The notes below the pieces were generated by a model, which had not been told where the DNA came from, ran no database searches, and worked only from the letters and a program-made list of their open reading frames with translations. A DNA stretch of 64,000 bases from Amycolatopsis sp. QT-25 (GTDB taxonomy: Bacteria > Actinomycetota > Actinomycetes > Mycobacteriales > Pseudonocardiaceae): assembly GCF_029369745.1 (NCBI RefSeq), contig NZ_CP120210.1:6138001-6202000 (forward strand). Reading direction: 5' to 3'. Of this stretch, positions 1-8,971 are shown one piece after another. The translations under genes and the position numbers were made by a program. How positions within the stretch are numbered: the first letter of the stretch is position 1; each line of letters starts with the position of its first letter.

Positions 1-204
1 GGCACCTTCGGCGGGCTCTCGCACGGAGAAGGTGTCACGGCGCTGCACCTGGCCGTGCAGGGCGGACATGTCGATGCGGTGCGGGCCCTGCTGGAGGTGG
101 GGGCGGATCCTTCGCTCAAGGATTCGCTGTACTCGTCGTCGGCCTGGGGATGGGCCGAGCACTTCGGGCAGACGGAGATCCTGTCGCTTCTTCGGGAGGC
201 CTGA
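1..204 (+). CDS. Ankyrin-repeat protein, C-terminal part (cut by window edge)
   Basis: Frame 1 is open from the first base and ends in TGA at 202-204, giving the last 67 residues. The motif TALHLAVQGGHVDAVRALLEVGADP is a typical ankyrin repeat (TALHLA, then VRALLE.GADP), followed by a weaker repeat ending SLLREA. Ankyrin repeats serve protein-protein contacts; the partner cannot be told. The gene starts outside the window. A long palindrome lies 22 bp downstream and may act as its terminator. Confidence 0.75.
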   Translation, partial: GTFGGLSHGEGVTALHLAVQGGHVDAVRALLEVGADPSLKDSLYSSSAWGWAEHFGQTEILSLLREA

Positions 205-226
205 GCGCACGCTATGACGCCTGAGC

Positions 227-283
227 GCGCAATGAAGGGGCCTTTCATCGCAAATTTTGCGATGAAAGGCCCCTTCATTGCGC
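227..283. repeat. Dispersed palindrome, family 1, copy 1
   Basis: Perfect inverted repeat with 28-bp arms around a single T; the centre reads GCAAATTTTGC. It lies between the ankyrin gene and the oxidoreductase gene and could fold as a bidirectional terminator. Related copies occur at 8870-8922 and 33465-33521, and a shorter cousin without the AT core lies after ilvC. Confidence 0.85.
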
Positions 284-384
284 TACCGGAGCCCGTGGAG
301 CCGTCGCCGCGCCTGTCCCGATCCTGACGCCTCCTGGCCCGCCCGAGCCTCGTCGAAGTACGACGCTCACCGAACAATGAGCCC

Positions 385-1326
385 ATGCGAGCGATCAGCC
401 AAAACCGCCTGGGCGGCCCCGAAGTCCTCGAACTCGTCGACGTCGAGAGGCCCACGCCCGGCCCGACTCAGATCCTGGTCCGGGTGCACGCCGCGGGCGT
501 CAACCCGGTGGACCGGAAGACCCGCGAGACCGGTGGGATCGGCCCGATGGGCGACCCGCCGTACATCCTCGGCTGGGACGTGTCCGGCGTGGTCGAGGAG
601 GTCGGCGCGGGCGCGTCCCTGTTCTCCCCCGGCGACGAGGTCTTCGGCATGCCGTCGTTCCCGTTCCAGGCCGGGGCCTACGCCGAGTACGTGGCCGCGC
701 CGAGCCGTCACTTCGCGCGCAAACCGTCCACTTTGGATCATGTGCGCGCGGCGGCGGTCCCGCTCGCGGGGCTCACCGTCTGGCAGAGCCTCGTCGACAC
801 GGCCCACATCCAGCCGGGGCAACGGGTCCTGATCCACGCGGCGGCGGGCGGGGTCGGCCATCTCGCGGTTCAGATCGCCAAGGCGCGCGGCGCGTACGTG
901 CTCGGCACGGCCAGCGCCGCCAAGCACGATTTCCTTCACGGCCTCGGCGCGGACGAACTCGTCGACTATCGCACCGCGGACTTCGCCGAGGAGGTCCGCG
1001 ACGTCGACGTCGTGCTCGACACGATCGGCTTGGAGTACGGACCGCGGTCGCTCAAAACCCTGCGCCGCGGCGGCAGGCTGATCCAGCTGACCCGCACCAA
1101 CGACGAGCGGATGCCCGAATTGGCCGCCGCCGCGGGCGTCACCTGCGGGTTCACCCTCGCCGAGCCGGATCGCGCCGGTCTGCTGGCACTGGCGGAACTG
1201 GTCGACAGCGGACGGCTCAAGCCGACCATCGACACCGTGTTCCCGCTGGAAGAAGCCGCGAAGGCGCAGGAACTCGTGGCCGGCGGCCGCACCACCGGGA
1301 AGGTCGTACTCGCCGTCGCCGAGTAG
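385..1326 (+). CDS. NADP-dependent quinone-oxidoreductase-like MDR protein
   Basis: 313 residues, the usual length for the zinc-independent quinone oxidoreductase branch of the medium-chain dehydrogenase/reductase superfamily. The N-terminal GroES-like domain shows GVNPVDRKTR and LGWDVSGVVEEVGAG. The NADPH-binding Rossmann motif is HAAAGGVGHLAVQIAKARGA near residue 150. No zinc-ligand cysteines are evident. It should reduce quinones or activated alkenes in the cytosol; the substrate is unknown. ATG at 385 begins at the conserved N-terminus (MRAI.Q...GGPEVL). It stands alone, with a hairpin and an unrelated gene downstream. Confidence 0.85.
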   Translation: MRAISQNRLGGPEVLELVDVERPTPGPTQILVRVHAAGVNPVDRKTRETGGIGPMGDPPYILGWDVSGVVEEVGAGASLFSPGDEVFGMPSFPFQAGAYAEYVAAPSRHFARKPSTLDHVRAAAVPLAGLTVWQSLVDTAHIQPGQRVLIHAAAGGVGHLAVQIAKARGAYVLGTASAAKHDFLHGLGADELVDYRTADFAEEVRDVDVVLDTIGLEYGPRSLKTLRRGGRLIQLTRTNDERMPELAAAAGVTCGFTLAEPDRAGLLALAELVDSGRLKPTIDTVFPLEEAAKAQELVAGGRTTGKVVLAVAE

Positions 1327-1341
1327 AACCGGTGGACAAGT

Positions 1342-1383
1342 GGAGTCTGTAGTCCGTATCTTCAGAGACGGACTACAGACTCC
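1342..1383. promoter_or_regulatory. Perfect 16-bp inverted repeat before the SnoaL-like gene
   Basis: GGAGTCTGTAGTCCGT (1342-1357) and its exact reverse complement (1368-1383) flank a 10-nt spacer. The second arm ends 23 bp before the ATG at 1407. There is no T-run on either strand, so an operator or a 5' UTR hairpin is more likely than a terminator. The binding protein is unknown. Confidence 0.6.
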
Positions 1384-1406
1384 GTTTCGTCTGACTGGGA
1401 GGATCC

Positions 1407-2300
1407 ATGACCACACCCCGCGACGTCTTCGCCGAGCTTTCCGAACTCGTCACCACCCGACGGTGGGACGAACTGTTCGAGCTCTACGCGGAAGACGCCG
1501 TCGTCGAGAATCCACAGCGCCCGCCCGTGCCGTCCCGGTTCGAAGGTCGCGAGACGCTGCGGAAGATCTTCTCCGGAGGACTGAACGTCAGCATGAAACG
1601 GGCGGATGTCCTGATTCATGGGACAACCGACCCAGAAGTGCTCATCGCCGAGTATCGCAACGTCGGCGAGATGCTCGACACGGGGAAGTCCTTCGACATC
1701 GCCAATGTCCAAGTCCTGCGAGTACGAGACGGACTCATCGCGCACTCTCGCGACTACCACGACTACCTGCGCCTGACCGCGGCACGCGACGGCCTCGAAG
1801 AACTCGCCAAGAGCTACGAAACGGCGGAGGGGGAGATCACACCGGTCCCGCCCCGGCTCGAGTCGACAGCGGATCCGAAGAGCCCGCGCGGAGTGTTCGA
1901 GCGACTTGTCTACGGCGTCGCGGACGGAGCGTGGAGTGAACTATCCGCGCTCTACGCCGAGGAAACCCATGTGACGCATCCCTTCCTTCCCGGCGCGAAG
2001 ACGCTGAAGAACAGGACGGATCTGCACGAGCATTTCAAGTTCGGCGAGCAGGGCAAGGTCCGCTTCCAGGTACGGGATCTGGTGATCCACGAGACCCTCG
2101 ACCCCGAGGTGGTGATCGGCGAGTTCGACTACCAGGGCACGGCGCGAGACAGCCCGGAGTTCCGCGTCTCCAACATCTTCGTGCTGCGCGTGCGCGACGG
2201 GCTGATCGTCGAATCGCGCGACTACGCCGACCATCTCGCCGTCGCGGCCGCCACCGAACGGCTCGGCGAACTGATCGCGAACGTGCGTGCCGAAAGCTAG
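1407..2300 (+). CDS. Tandem SnoaL-like (NTF2-fold) protein
   Basis: 297 residues with two copies of a SnoaL-like domain. Repeat 1 (about residues 1-140) has WDELFELYAEDAVVENP and LRVRDGLIAHSRDYHDYLRL; repeat 2 (about 160-297) has WSELSALYAEETHVTHPF and LRVRDGLIVESRDYADHLAV. Such folds act as small-molecule isomerases, hydrolases or binding proteins; the substrate cannot be predicted. The start follows GGGAGG six bases upstream. The stop overlaps the stop of the convergent DUF397 gene by a few bases. Confidence 0.8.
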   Translation: MTTPRDVFAELSELVTTRRWDELFELYAEDAVVENPQRPPVPSRFEGRETLRKIFSGGLNVSMKRADVLIHGTTDPEVLIAEYRNVGEMLDTGKSFDIANVQVLRVRDGLIAHSRDYHDYLRLTAARDGLEELAKSYETAEGEITPVPPRLESTADPKSPRGVFERLVYGVADGAWSELSALYAEETHVTHPFLPGAKTLKNRTDLHEHFKFGEQGKVRFQVRDLVIHETLDPEVVIGEFDYQGTARDSPEFRVSNIFVLRVRDGLIVESRDYADHLAVAAATERLGELIANVRAES

Positions 2301-2560
2301 GCCGGCAGGTTGAATTCGCCGTCCCGGACGCCTTTCACGAACGCGTCCCATTCGGCGGGCGTGAACACCAGGATGTTGACGTCCGGGTTCGAGGACTGGC
2401 GCATCGCGGTGTAGGTGACGCCGTCGGTGTGCGGCACGAAGGCGTACTCGACGCAGTCGTCGAGATCGGCGCCTTCCGGCTCCGCCCGGATCCACTTCGC
2501 GTCGCTCAGGTCCAGCTTCGGCCGGATGTGGGCCTTGTCGTCCACCGGCTGCTCACTCAT
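2297..2560 (-). CDS. DUF397 protein
   Basis: 87 residues from the ATG at 2560; an upstream in-frame GTG at 2587 is less likely. The C-terminus LVFTPAEWDAFVKGVRDGEFN is the diagnostic DUF397 ending, and AKWIRAE...DCVEYAF matches its start. These small actinobacterial proteins usually sit beside an XRE-type regulator (as in whiJ-like loci), but no such partner is adjacent here, so this copy is an orphan. Its function is not known. It lies downstream of ilvC beyond a terminator. Confidence 0.75.
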   Translation of the reverse strand: MSEQPVDDKAHIRPKLDLSDAKWIRAEPEGADLDDCVEYAFVPHTDGVTYTAMRQSSNPDVNILVFTPAEWDAFVKGVRDGEFNLPA

Positions 2561-2593
2561 GATGTCCACGCTATCGCTTTCCGGCACGCAAAA

Positions 2594-2626
2594 CGAAGGG
2601 GCCCTTCACGATGAAGGGCCCCTTCG
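2594..2626 (-). terminator. ilvC transcription terminator
   Basis: Perfect 15-bp stem (CGAAGGGGCCCTTCA, 2594-2608, with 2612-2626) around a 3-nt loop, about 10 bp after the ilvC stop. On the minus strand it is followed by TTTT, so it looks like an intrinsic terminator ending the ilvBNC transcript. The arm resembles the family 1 palindromes. Confidence 0.8.
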
Positions 2627-2635
2627 GCGGTGAAA

Positions 2636-3649
<1,014 letters not shown>

Positions 3650-3744
3650 GAGGGGTACTACTTCCTTTCCTGACTTACCGACTTTGAATGCACCCTGTGA
3701 AGCGAAGCTTCTCCGTTGAGGGTGGTGGCGGGGGCATGGATGGA

Positions 3745-4251
3745 CTAGCGGGCGGAGGTGGCGGTGATGGACCGGGCGCCCCGGCCGACCGCGACCATTC
3801 CGGACTGGACCAGTTCGCGGATGCCATAGGGCTCCAGCATCCGCAGCAGGGCACCGATCTTGTCCGAGGTCCCGGTGGCTTCGACGGTGAGCGCCTCGGG
3901 CGAGACGTCCACCACTTTCGCGCGGAACAACTGCACCGTTTCGAGGACCTGGCTGCGCACGGTGTTGTCGGCCCGGACCTTGACCAGCAGCAGTTCGCGC
4001 TGCACGGCTGTGGACTTTTCCAATTCCACGATCTTGATGACGTTGACCAGCTTGTTGAGCTGCTTGGTCACCTGTTCGAGCGGTAGCTCTTCGACGGCGA
4101 CCACGATCGTCATCCGGGACACCTCGGGATTCTCCGTGGGCCCGACGGCGAGGGATTCGATGTTGAACCCACGCCGGGAGAACAGTCCGGAAACCCGTGC
4201 GAGGACACCGGGCTTGTTCTCGACCAGAACGCTCAGGGTGTGCACGCTCAT
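3745..4251 (-). CDS. ilvN: Acetolactate synthase small (regulatory) subunit
   Basis: 168 residues. An N-terminal ACT domain (TLSVLVENKPGVLARVSGLF, then FNIESLAVG) binds valine for feedback control, and a C-terminal ALS_ss_C domain follows. It stimulates the catalytic subunit IlvB and confers end-product inhibition. Its ATG overlaps the ilvB stop by four bases (ATGA), which implies translational coupling and balanced synthesis. Confidence 0.96.
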   Translation of the reverse strand: MSVHTLSVLVENKPGVLARVSGLFSRRGFNIESLAVGPTENPEVSRMTIVVAVEELPLEQVTKQLNKLVNVIKIVELEKSTAVQRELLLVKVRADNTVRSQVLETVQLFRAKVVDVSPEALTVEATGTSDKIGALLRMLEPYGIRELVQSGMVAVGRGARSITATSAR

Positions 4252-6122
4252 CGGGCGTCTCCTTCGGTGGCGGCGTTCAGCTCCGCCTCGGCGGCGACTT
4301 CGTCGTCGTCGAAGAGCGGGCGGATCCCGCGCACGGCCATGATTTCGTCGTTACCGGTGCCCGCGGCCACCATGGGCCACACCTGGGCATCCTTCCCCAC
4401 CACGAAATCGATCACGACGGGGCGGTCGTTGATCTCCATGGCGCGCCGGATGGTGGCGTCGACGTCCTCCTTGGTCTCGCAGCGGAGCCCGGCGCAGCCG
4501 AGCGCCTCCGCGAGCAGGGTGAAGTCGGGGATGCGGTGTTTGTGCGTACCGAGATCGGTGTTGGAGTACCGCTCGGCGTAGAAGAGGTTCTGCCACTGGC
4601 GGACCATGCCCAGGTTGCCGTTGTTGATGACGGCGACCTTGATCGGCGCGCCTTCGATGGCGCAGGTGGCCAGTTCCTGGTTGGTCATCTGGAAACAGCC
4701 GTCACCGTCGATGGCCCAGACCTGCTTGTCCGGCACGCCGAACTTGGCGCCCATCGCGGCGGGGACGGCGAAGCCCATCGTGCCGAGGCCACCGGAGTTG
4801 ATCCAGGTGCGCGGGTTCTCGTACTTCACGAACTGCGCGGCCCACATCTGGTGCTGGCCGACGCCCGCGGTGTAGACCGCGTCCGGGCCGACCAGCGAAC
4901 CGATGCGCTCGATGACGTACTGCGGGGAAAGCGTTCCGTCTTCGGGCCATTCGTAACCGGCCGGGTAGTCGTCACGCCAAGCGCTCGCCTGCGTCCACCA
5001 GTCCTTGAGATCCGGCTTCGCGGACTTGTCGGTCTCGGCGCGGACGGCCTCGATCAGCTCGGTGATGATCTCCGCGCAGTCGCCGACGATCGGCACGTCC
5101 GCCTTGCGGTTCTTGGAGATCTCGGCCGGATCGATGTCGGCGTGGACGATGGCGGCGTCCGGCGCGAACGAGGACAGCTGCCCGGTGACGCGGTCGTCGA
5201 AGCGGGCGCCGAGGGCGATCAGCAGATCCGCCCGCTGCATCGCGGCGACCGCGGCGACCGAACCGTGCATCCCCGGCATGCCGAGGTGCTGTGGATGCGA
5301 GTCGGGAAAGGCACCGCGGGCCATCAATGTGGTGACGACCGGGATCCCGGTCAGCTCCGCCAGTTCCCTCAGCTGGCGCGAGGCGTCGGCCTTGATCACG
5401 CCACCGCCGACGTAGAGGACCGGGCGGCGCGACTTGCCGATCAGCCGGGCGGCCTCGCGGACCTGCTTGCCGTGCGGGCGCAGCGTGGGCCGGTAGCCCG
5501 GCAGCCGCATCTCCGTCGGCCAGGAGAAGGAGGTCATCTCCTGCAGGACGTCCTTGGGGATGTCCACCAGCACCGGGCCGGGGCGCCCGGTCGAGGCGAG
5601 ATGGAAGGCCTCCGCGATGGTGCGCGGGATGTCCACCGGGTCGGTGACCAGGAAGTTGTGCTTGGTGATCGGCATCGTGATGCCGCAGATGTCGGCTTCC
5701 TGGAAGGCGTCCGTGCCGATCAGCGCGCGGGACTGCTGACCGGTGATGGCGACCACCGGGACCGAGTCCATGTTCGCGTCGGCCAGCGGGGTGACCAGGT
5801 TGGTCGCGCCCGGACCGGAGGTGGCCATGCACACCCCGACCTTGCCGGTCGCCTGCGCGTATCCGGTGGCGGCGTGGCCGGCACCCTGCTCGTGGCGGAC
5901 CAGGACGTGACGGACCTTCGTCGAATCGAGCAGCGGATCGTACGCCGGGAGAATGGTGCCGCCGGGAATACCGAACACGACTTCCGCGCCCACCGACTCG
6001 AGCGAGCGGACGAGCGACTGCGCGCCCGTGACCCGCACCGGGGTCCCGGCGGGCGGCGCCGGCTTGGGTCGGGCACCGGAGGTACCGGTGTTCGCATCAG
6101 CTCGCGAGGTGGCACTGGTCAT
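4248..6122 (-). CDS. ilvB: Acetolactate synthase large (catalytic) subunit
   Basis: 624 residues. A thiamine-diphosphate enzyme that condenses two pyruvates, or pyruvate with 2-ketobutyrate, as the first common step of branched-chain synthesis. The N-terminal catalytic Glu is in VRHEQGAGHAATGYAQATG; the FAD/central domain follows; the ThDP motif starts GDGCFQMTNQELATC and continues to NNGNLGMVRQWQ. The first 25 or so residues are a low-complexity lead that could be shorter in vivo. It heads the ilvBNC operon behind a roughly 210-nt leader with attenuator features. Confidence 0.97.
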   Translation of the reverse strand: MTSATSRADANTGTSGARPKPAPPAGTPVRVTGAQSLVRSLESVGAEVVFGIPGGTILPAYDPLLDSTKVRHVLVRHEQGAGHAATGYAQATGKVGVCMATSGPGATNLVTPLADANMDSVPVVAITGQQSRALIGTDAFQEADICGITMPITKHNFLVTDPVDIPRTIAEAFHLASTGRPGPVLVDIPKDVLQEMTSFSWPTEMRLPGYRPTLRPHGKQVREAARLIGKSRRPVLYVGGGVIKADASRQLRELAELTGIPVVTTLMARGAFPDSHPQHLGMPGMHGSVAAVAAMQRADLLIALGARFDDRVTGQLSSFAPDAAIVHADIDPAEISKNRKADVPIVGDCAEIITELIEAVRAETDKSAKPDLKDWWTQASAWRDDYPAGYEWPEDGTLSPQYVIERIGSLVGPDAVYTAGVGQHQMWAAQFVKYENPRTWINSGGLGTMGFAVPAAMGAKFGVPDKQVWAIDGDGCFQMTNQELATCAIEGAPIKVAVINNGNLGMVRQWQNLFYAERYSNTDLGTHKHRIPDFTLLAEALGCAGLRCETKEDVDATIRRAMEINDRPVVIDFVVGKDAQVWPMVAAGTGNDEIMAVRGIRPLFDDDEVAAEAELNAATEGDAR

Positions 6123-6223
6123 CGCTGTTTGCCTCGTCTTTGTCTAGTCACTCGTTCGGGTATTCATTGGCTGGTCGGCAGTGAATATTGTTCCAGGCAA
6201 CGCTGCGCCAAGTTTTGAACATC

Positions 6224-6300
6224 AAAAAACCCCCGCCGACCGGAGTGGTCGCACGAGGGTCGCGCGTCGACGCAGCGGAGACTTCCCTAAGCGTCGACGC
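6224..6300 (-). promoter_or_regulatory. ilvB attenuator: competing hairpins and T-run
   Basis: On the minus strand the leader-peptide stop region starts a hairpin made of two copies of GCGTCGACGC (6291-6300 and 6264-6273). This is followed by a stem centred on CGACC/GGTCG (within 6230-6260) and then six T residues (6229-6224). That order, hairpin then terminator with a U-tract downstream of a short reading frame with Leu-Val-Leu codons, is the layout of ribosome-mediated attenuation. The exact alternative pairings need folding. Confidence 0.7.
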
Positions 6301-6334
6301 GCTGGGGAAGTACGAGGCCGGTCTGCGTTGTCAC
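6287..6334 (-). CDS. ilvB leader peptide
   Basis: A 15-codon frame read GTG ACA ACG CAG ACC ... TAG gives (M)TTQTGLVLPQRVDA. It carries Leu-Val-Leu (CTC GTA CTT) and a later Val just before the attenuator hairpin, so ribosome stalling on scarce branched-chain aminoacyl-tRNA could stop terminator formation. The GTG lies 7 nt after a -10 box, so the mRNA probably starts at or near it with no Shine-Dalgarno site. Leader peptides before actinobacterial ilvB are known; this specific one is inferred from sequence. Confidence 0.7.
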   Translation of the reverse strand: MTTQTGLVLPQRVDA

Positions 6335-6341
6335 GAGAGTG

Positions 6342-6371
6342 AAGTTAGCCGGTCGCCGTCAAGAGTGTCAA
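6342..6371 (-). promoter_or_regulatory. Promoter of the ilvB leader
   Basis: Minus-strand -35 TTGACA (6366-6371), 18-bp spacer and -10 TAACTT (6342-6347), close to the main sigma factor consensus. Predicted initiation falls at or next to the leader-peptide GTG at 6334. Confidence 0.65.
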
Positions 6372-6465
6372 CTCTGCGGGACGGCGATTCCGCATGCTGG
6401 ACACCATCGGTGGATGGCGCGACCCGCGTTCGAGGCCCGGAAGGCGGCGGTGCACCATCTTTGAC

Positions 6466-6936
6466 GTGGCAGAAGAAAAGCAGCAGGAACAGGCGAACGA
6501 GGACCGCAAGGCCGTCTTCAAAATCCCGAACACGGCGTTGCTGGCGATCGCTTTCCTCGTCGTTTGTGTGACGCCTGTCGCGTTCGGTGACGTGCCGTAC
6601 CTCCAGTGGCTCTATCTCTTCCCGATCGCACTGGCGGTGTTCGTCGTCCGGACCCGGACGACGGCGACGGCCGAGGGGTTGGAGGTCCGCACGATGTTCG
6701 GACGGCGGGATCTGCCGTGGACCTCGCTCAAGGGCCTCGCCATCACCGAGAAGGCGAAGGTGCAGGCGGTACTGAAGGACGACAGCAAGATCGCGCTCCC
6801 CGCCGTGCGTACTCGTCACTTGCCGGTGATCTCGCTGGTCAGCGCGGGTCACGTGGCCGATCCTTCCGGGCTGACCGACGACATCGGCAAGACCGGGGAG
6901 AAGGCTCCGGAGAAGAGCGAGGACTCCGAGGAGTAG
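6466..6936 (+). CDS. Membrane-anchored PH-domain protein (CFP-6-like)
   Basis: 156 residues from the GTG at 6466; an in-frame ATG at 6394 would add a tail unlike the family and run into the ilvB promoter area. After a charged N-terminus come two adjacent membrane segments (TALLAIAFLVVCVTPVAF and YLFPIALAVFVV), then a bacterial PH domain with GLEVRTMFGRRDLPWTSLKG and an acidic tail. It matches the low-molecular-weight antigen 6 type protein that sits divergent to ilvB in mycobacteria (Rv3004, from memory). Function unknown; probably membrane-associated. Confidence 0.75.
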   Translation: MAEEKQQEQANEDRKAVFKIPNTALLAIAFLVVCVTPVAFGDVPYLQWLYLFPIALAVFVVRTRTTATAEGLEVRTMFGRRDLPWTSLKGLAITEKAKVQAVLKDDSKIALPAVRTRHLPVISLVSAGHVADPSGLTDDIGKTGEKAPEKSEDSEE

Positions 6937-6999
6937 GATTGGTAGGACCAGTTTGGCGCCCGTTCGCCCTGGTCCTCATCCCGAACCTTGGAGTCAGCC

Positions 7000-8844
7000 G
7001 TGCCTCAACTCCGTTCCCGGACCACCACCCACGGCCGCAACGCGGCGGGTGCCCGCTCGCTCTGGCGCGCCACCGGAATGACCGACAGCGACTTCGGCAA
7101 GCCGATCGTCGCCATCGCGAACTCCTACACCCAGTTCGTGCCGGGGCACGTGCACCTCAAGGACCTCGGCGAGATCGTGGCCGGCGCGGTGAAGGAGGCG
7201 GGCGGGGTCGCCCGCGAGTTCCACACGATCGCCGTGGACGACGGGATCGCCATGGGGCACAGCGGAATGCTGTACTCGCTGCCCTCGCGCGAGATCATCG
7301 CCGACTCCGTCGAGTACATGGTGAACGCGCATCAGGCCGACGCGCTCGTCTGCATCTCCAACTGCGACAAGATCACCCCTGGCATGTTGAACGCCGCCAT
7401 GCGGCTGAACATCCCCGTGGTGTTCGTCTCCGGCGGGCCGATGGAAGCCGGGAAGGCCGTGGTCGTCGGCGGCGTCGCCCAGGCGCCGACCGACCTGATC
7501 ACCGCGATCGCCGCGTCGGCCAGCAGCGAGGTCGACGAGGACGGGCTGTCCATTGTGGAGCGTTCGGCCTGCCCGACCTGCGGTTCGTGCTCGGGCATGT
7601 TCACCGCGAACTCGATGAACTGCCTCACCGAGGCCCTTGGGCTCTCCCTGCCGGGCAACGGTTCCACCCTCGCCACGCACGCCGCCCGCCGGGCACTGTT
7701 CGAGGATGCCGGGCGCACCGTCGTCGAACTGTGCGAGCGCTGGTACTCCCACGACGACGAGTCGGCGCTCCCACGCTCGATCGCGACGAAGAAGGCGTTC
7801 GAGAACGCGATGGCCCTCGACATGGCGATGGGTGGTTCGACCAACACGGTGCTGCACATCCTCGCCGCCGCGCAGGAGGGCGAGGTCGACTTCACCATCG
7901 ACGACATCGACGCCATCGGCCGCCGCGTGCCGTGCCTGTCGAAGGTCGCGCCGAACTCGGACTACCACATGGAGGACGTCCACCGCGCGGGCGGCATCCC
8001 GGCCATCCTCGGTGAGCTGTACCGCGGCGGCCTGCTGAACACCGACGTCCACTCCGTGCACTCGCCGGATCTCGAATCCTGGTTGTCCACTTGGGACATC
8101 CGCGCGAAGGAGCCGTCGGCGCGCGCGATCGAACTGTTCCACGCCGCGCCGGGCGGGGTCCGCACCACGGAGGCGTTCTCCACCGAGAACCGCTGGTCCT
8201 CTTTGGACACCGACGCCGCGGGCGGCTGCATCCACGACGTCGAACACGCCTACACCAAGGACGGCGGGCTCGCGATCCTGCGCGGCAACCTCGCCGAGAA
8301 CGGCGCCGTAATCAAGTCGGCGGGCATCGACGAGGAACTGTGGCACTTCGAGGGACCGGCACGGGTGCTGGAAAGCCAGGAGGAGGCGGTCTCGGCCATC
8401 CTCAAGAAGGAGATCCAGCCCGGCGAGGTGCTGGTGATCCGCTACGAAGGCCCGGCCGGCGGCCCCGGCATGCAGGAGATGCTGCACCCCACGGCGTTCC
8501 TCAAGGGCTCCGGCCTCGGCAAGAAGTGCGCGCTGATCACCGACGGCCGGTTCTCCGGTGGCTCGTCGGGCATCTCGGTCGGGCACATCTCACCCGAGGC
8601 GGCCGCGGGCGGCGCGATCGGCCTGGTCCGGAACGGCGACCGGATCCTGCTCGACGTCCACGAGCGCCGTCTCGAACTGCTCGTCGACGCGGACGTCCTC
8701 GCCGAGCGGCGCGCGAAGATGGAAGCGAGCGAGCGGCCGTGGCAGCCGGTCTCGCGGGACCGGAAGGTCACCGCCGCGCTGCGGGCCTACGCGCGAATGG
8801 CGACTTCGGCCGACACCGGCGCGGTGCGGGACCCGAGCAAGTAG
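7000..8844 (+). CDS. ilvD: Dihydroxy-acid dehydratase
   Basis: 614 residues from the GTG at 7000, seven bases after GGAG. It dehydrates dihydroxy acids to 2-keto acids in valine and isoleucine synthesis, the step after IlvC. Iron-sulfur ligands are visible in ISNCDKITPGM and in ERSACPTCGSCSGMFTANSMN; the C-terminus carries DGRFSGGSSGISVGHISPEAA. It lies opposite to ilvBNC with only the PH gene between, so three branched-chain steps sit together. A family 1 palindrome follows 25 bp after the stop. Confidence 0.97.
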   Translation: MPQLRSRTTTHGRNAAGARSLWRATGMTDSDFGKPIVAIANSYTQFVPGHVHLKDLGEIVAGAVKEAGGVAREFHTIAVDDGIAMGHSGMLYSLPSREIIADSVEYMVNAHQADALVCISNCDKITPGMLNAAMRLNIPVVFVSGGPMEAGKAVVVGGVAQAPTDLITAIAASASSEVDEDGLSIVERSACPTCGSCSGMFTANSMNCLTEALGLSLPGNGSTLATHAARRALFEDAGRTVVELCERWYSHDDESALPRSIATKKAFENAMALDMAMGGSTNTVLHILAAAQEGEVDFTIDDIDAIGRRVPCLSKVAPNSDYHMEDVHRAGGIPAILGELYRGGLLNTDVHSVHSPDLESWLSTWDIRAKEPSARAIELFHAAPGGVRTTEAFSTENRWSSLDTDAAGGCIHDVEHAYTKDGGLAILRGNLAENGAVIKSAGIDEELWHFEGPARVLESQEEAVSAILKKEIQPGEVLVIRYEGPAGGPGMQEMLHPTAFLKGSGLGKKCALITDGRFSGGSSGISVGHISPEAAAGGAIGLVRNGDRILLDVHERRLELLVDADVLAERRAKMEASERPWQPVSRDRKVTAALRAYARMATSADTGAVRDPSK

Positions 8845-8869
8845 ACCCCGCTCGCAAGTACATCCGGCT

Positions 8870-8922
8870 GCTATGAAAGGTCCTTTCCTTGCAAATTTTG
8901 CAAGGAAAGGACCTTTCATAGC
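8870..8922. repeat. Dispersed palindrome, family 1, copy 2
   Basis: Perfect inverted repeat of 26-bp arms around one T, with the centre GCAAATTTTGC. It lies between the convergent ilvD and DoxX genes, where a bidirectional terminator would fit. Confidence 0.85.
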
Positions 8923-8971
8923 ACGCGCGGTGGGCCCAAAACCGCATTCAGCGGACTGAACGCGGGCAGCG

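Noticed and set aside
4197..6218. 673-codon open frame on the plus strand opposite ilvB
   Set aside because: It mirrors the GC-rich third positions of ilvB; no domain is seen and ilvB is certain.
6224..6371. T-box or riboswitch before ilvB
   Set aside because: No T-box sequence or aptamer core seen; a leader peptide explains the layout better.
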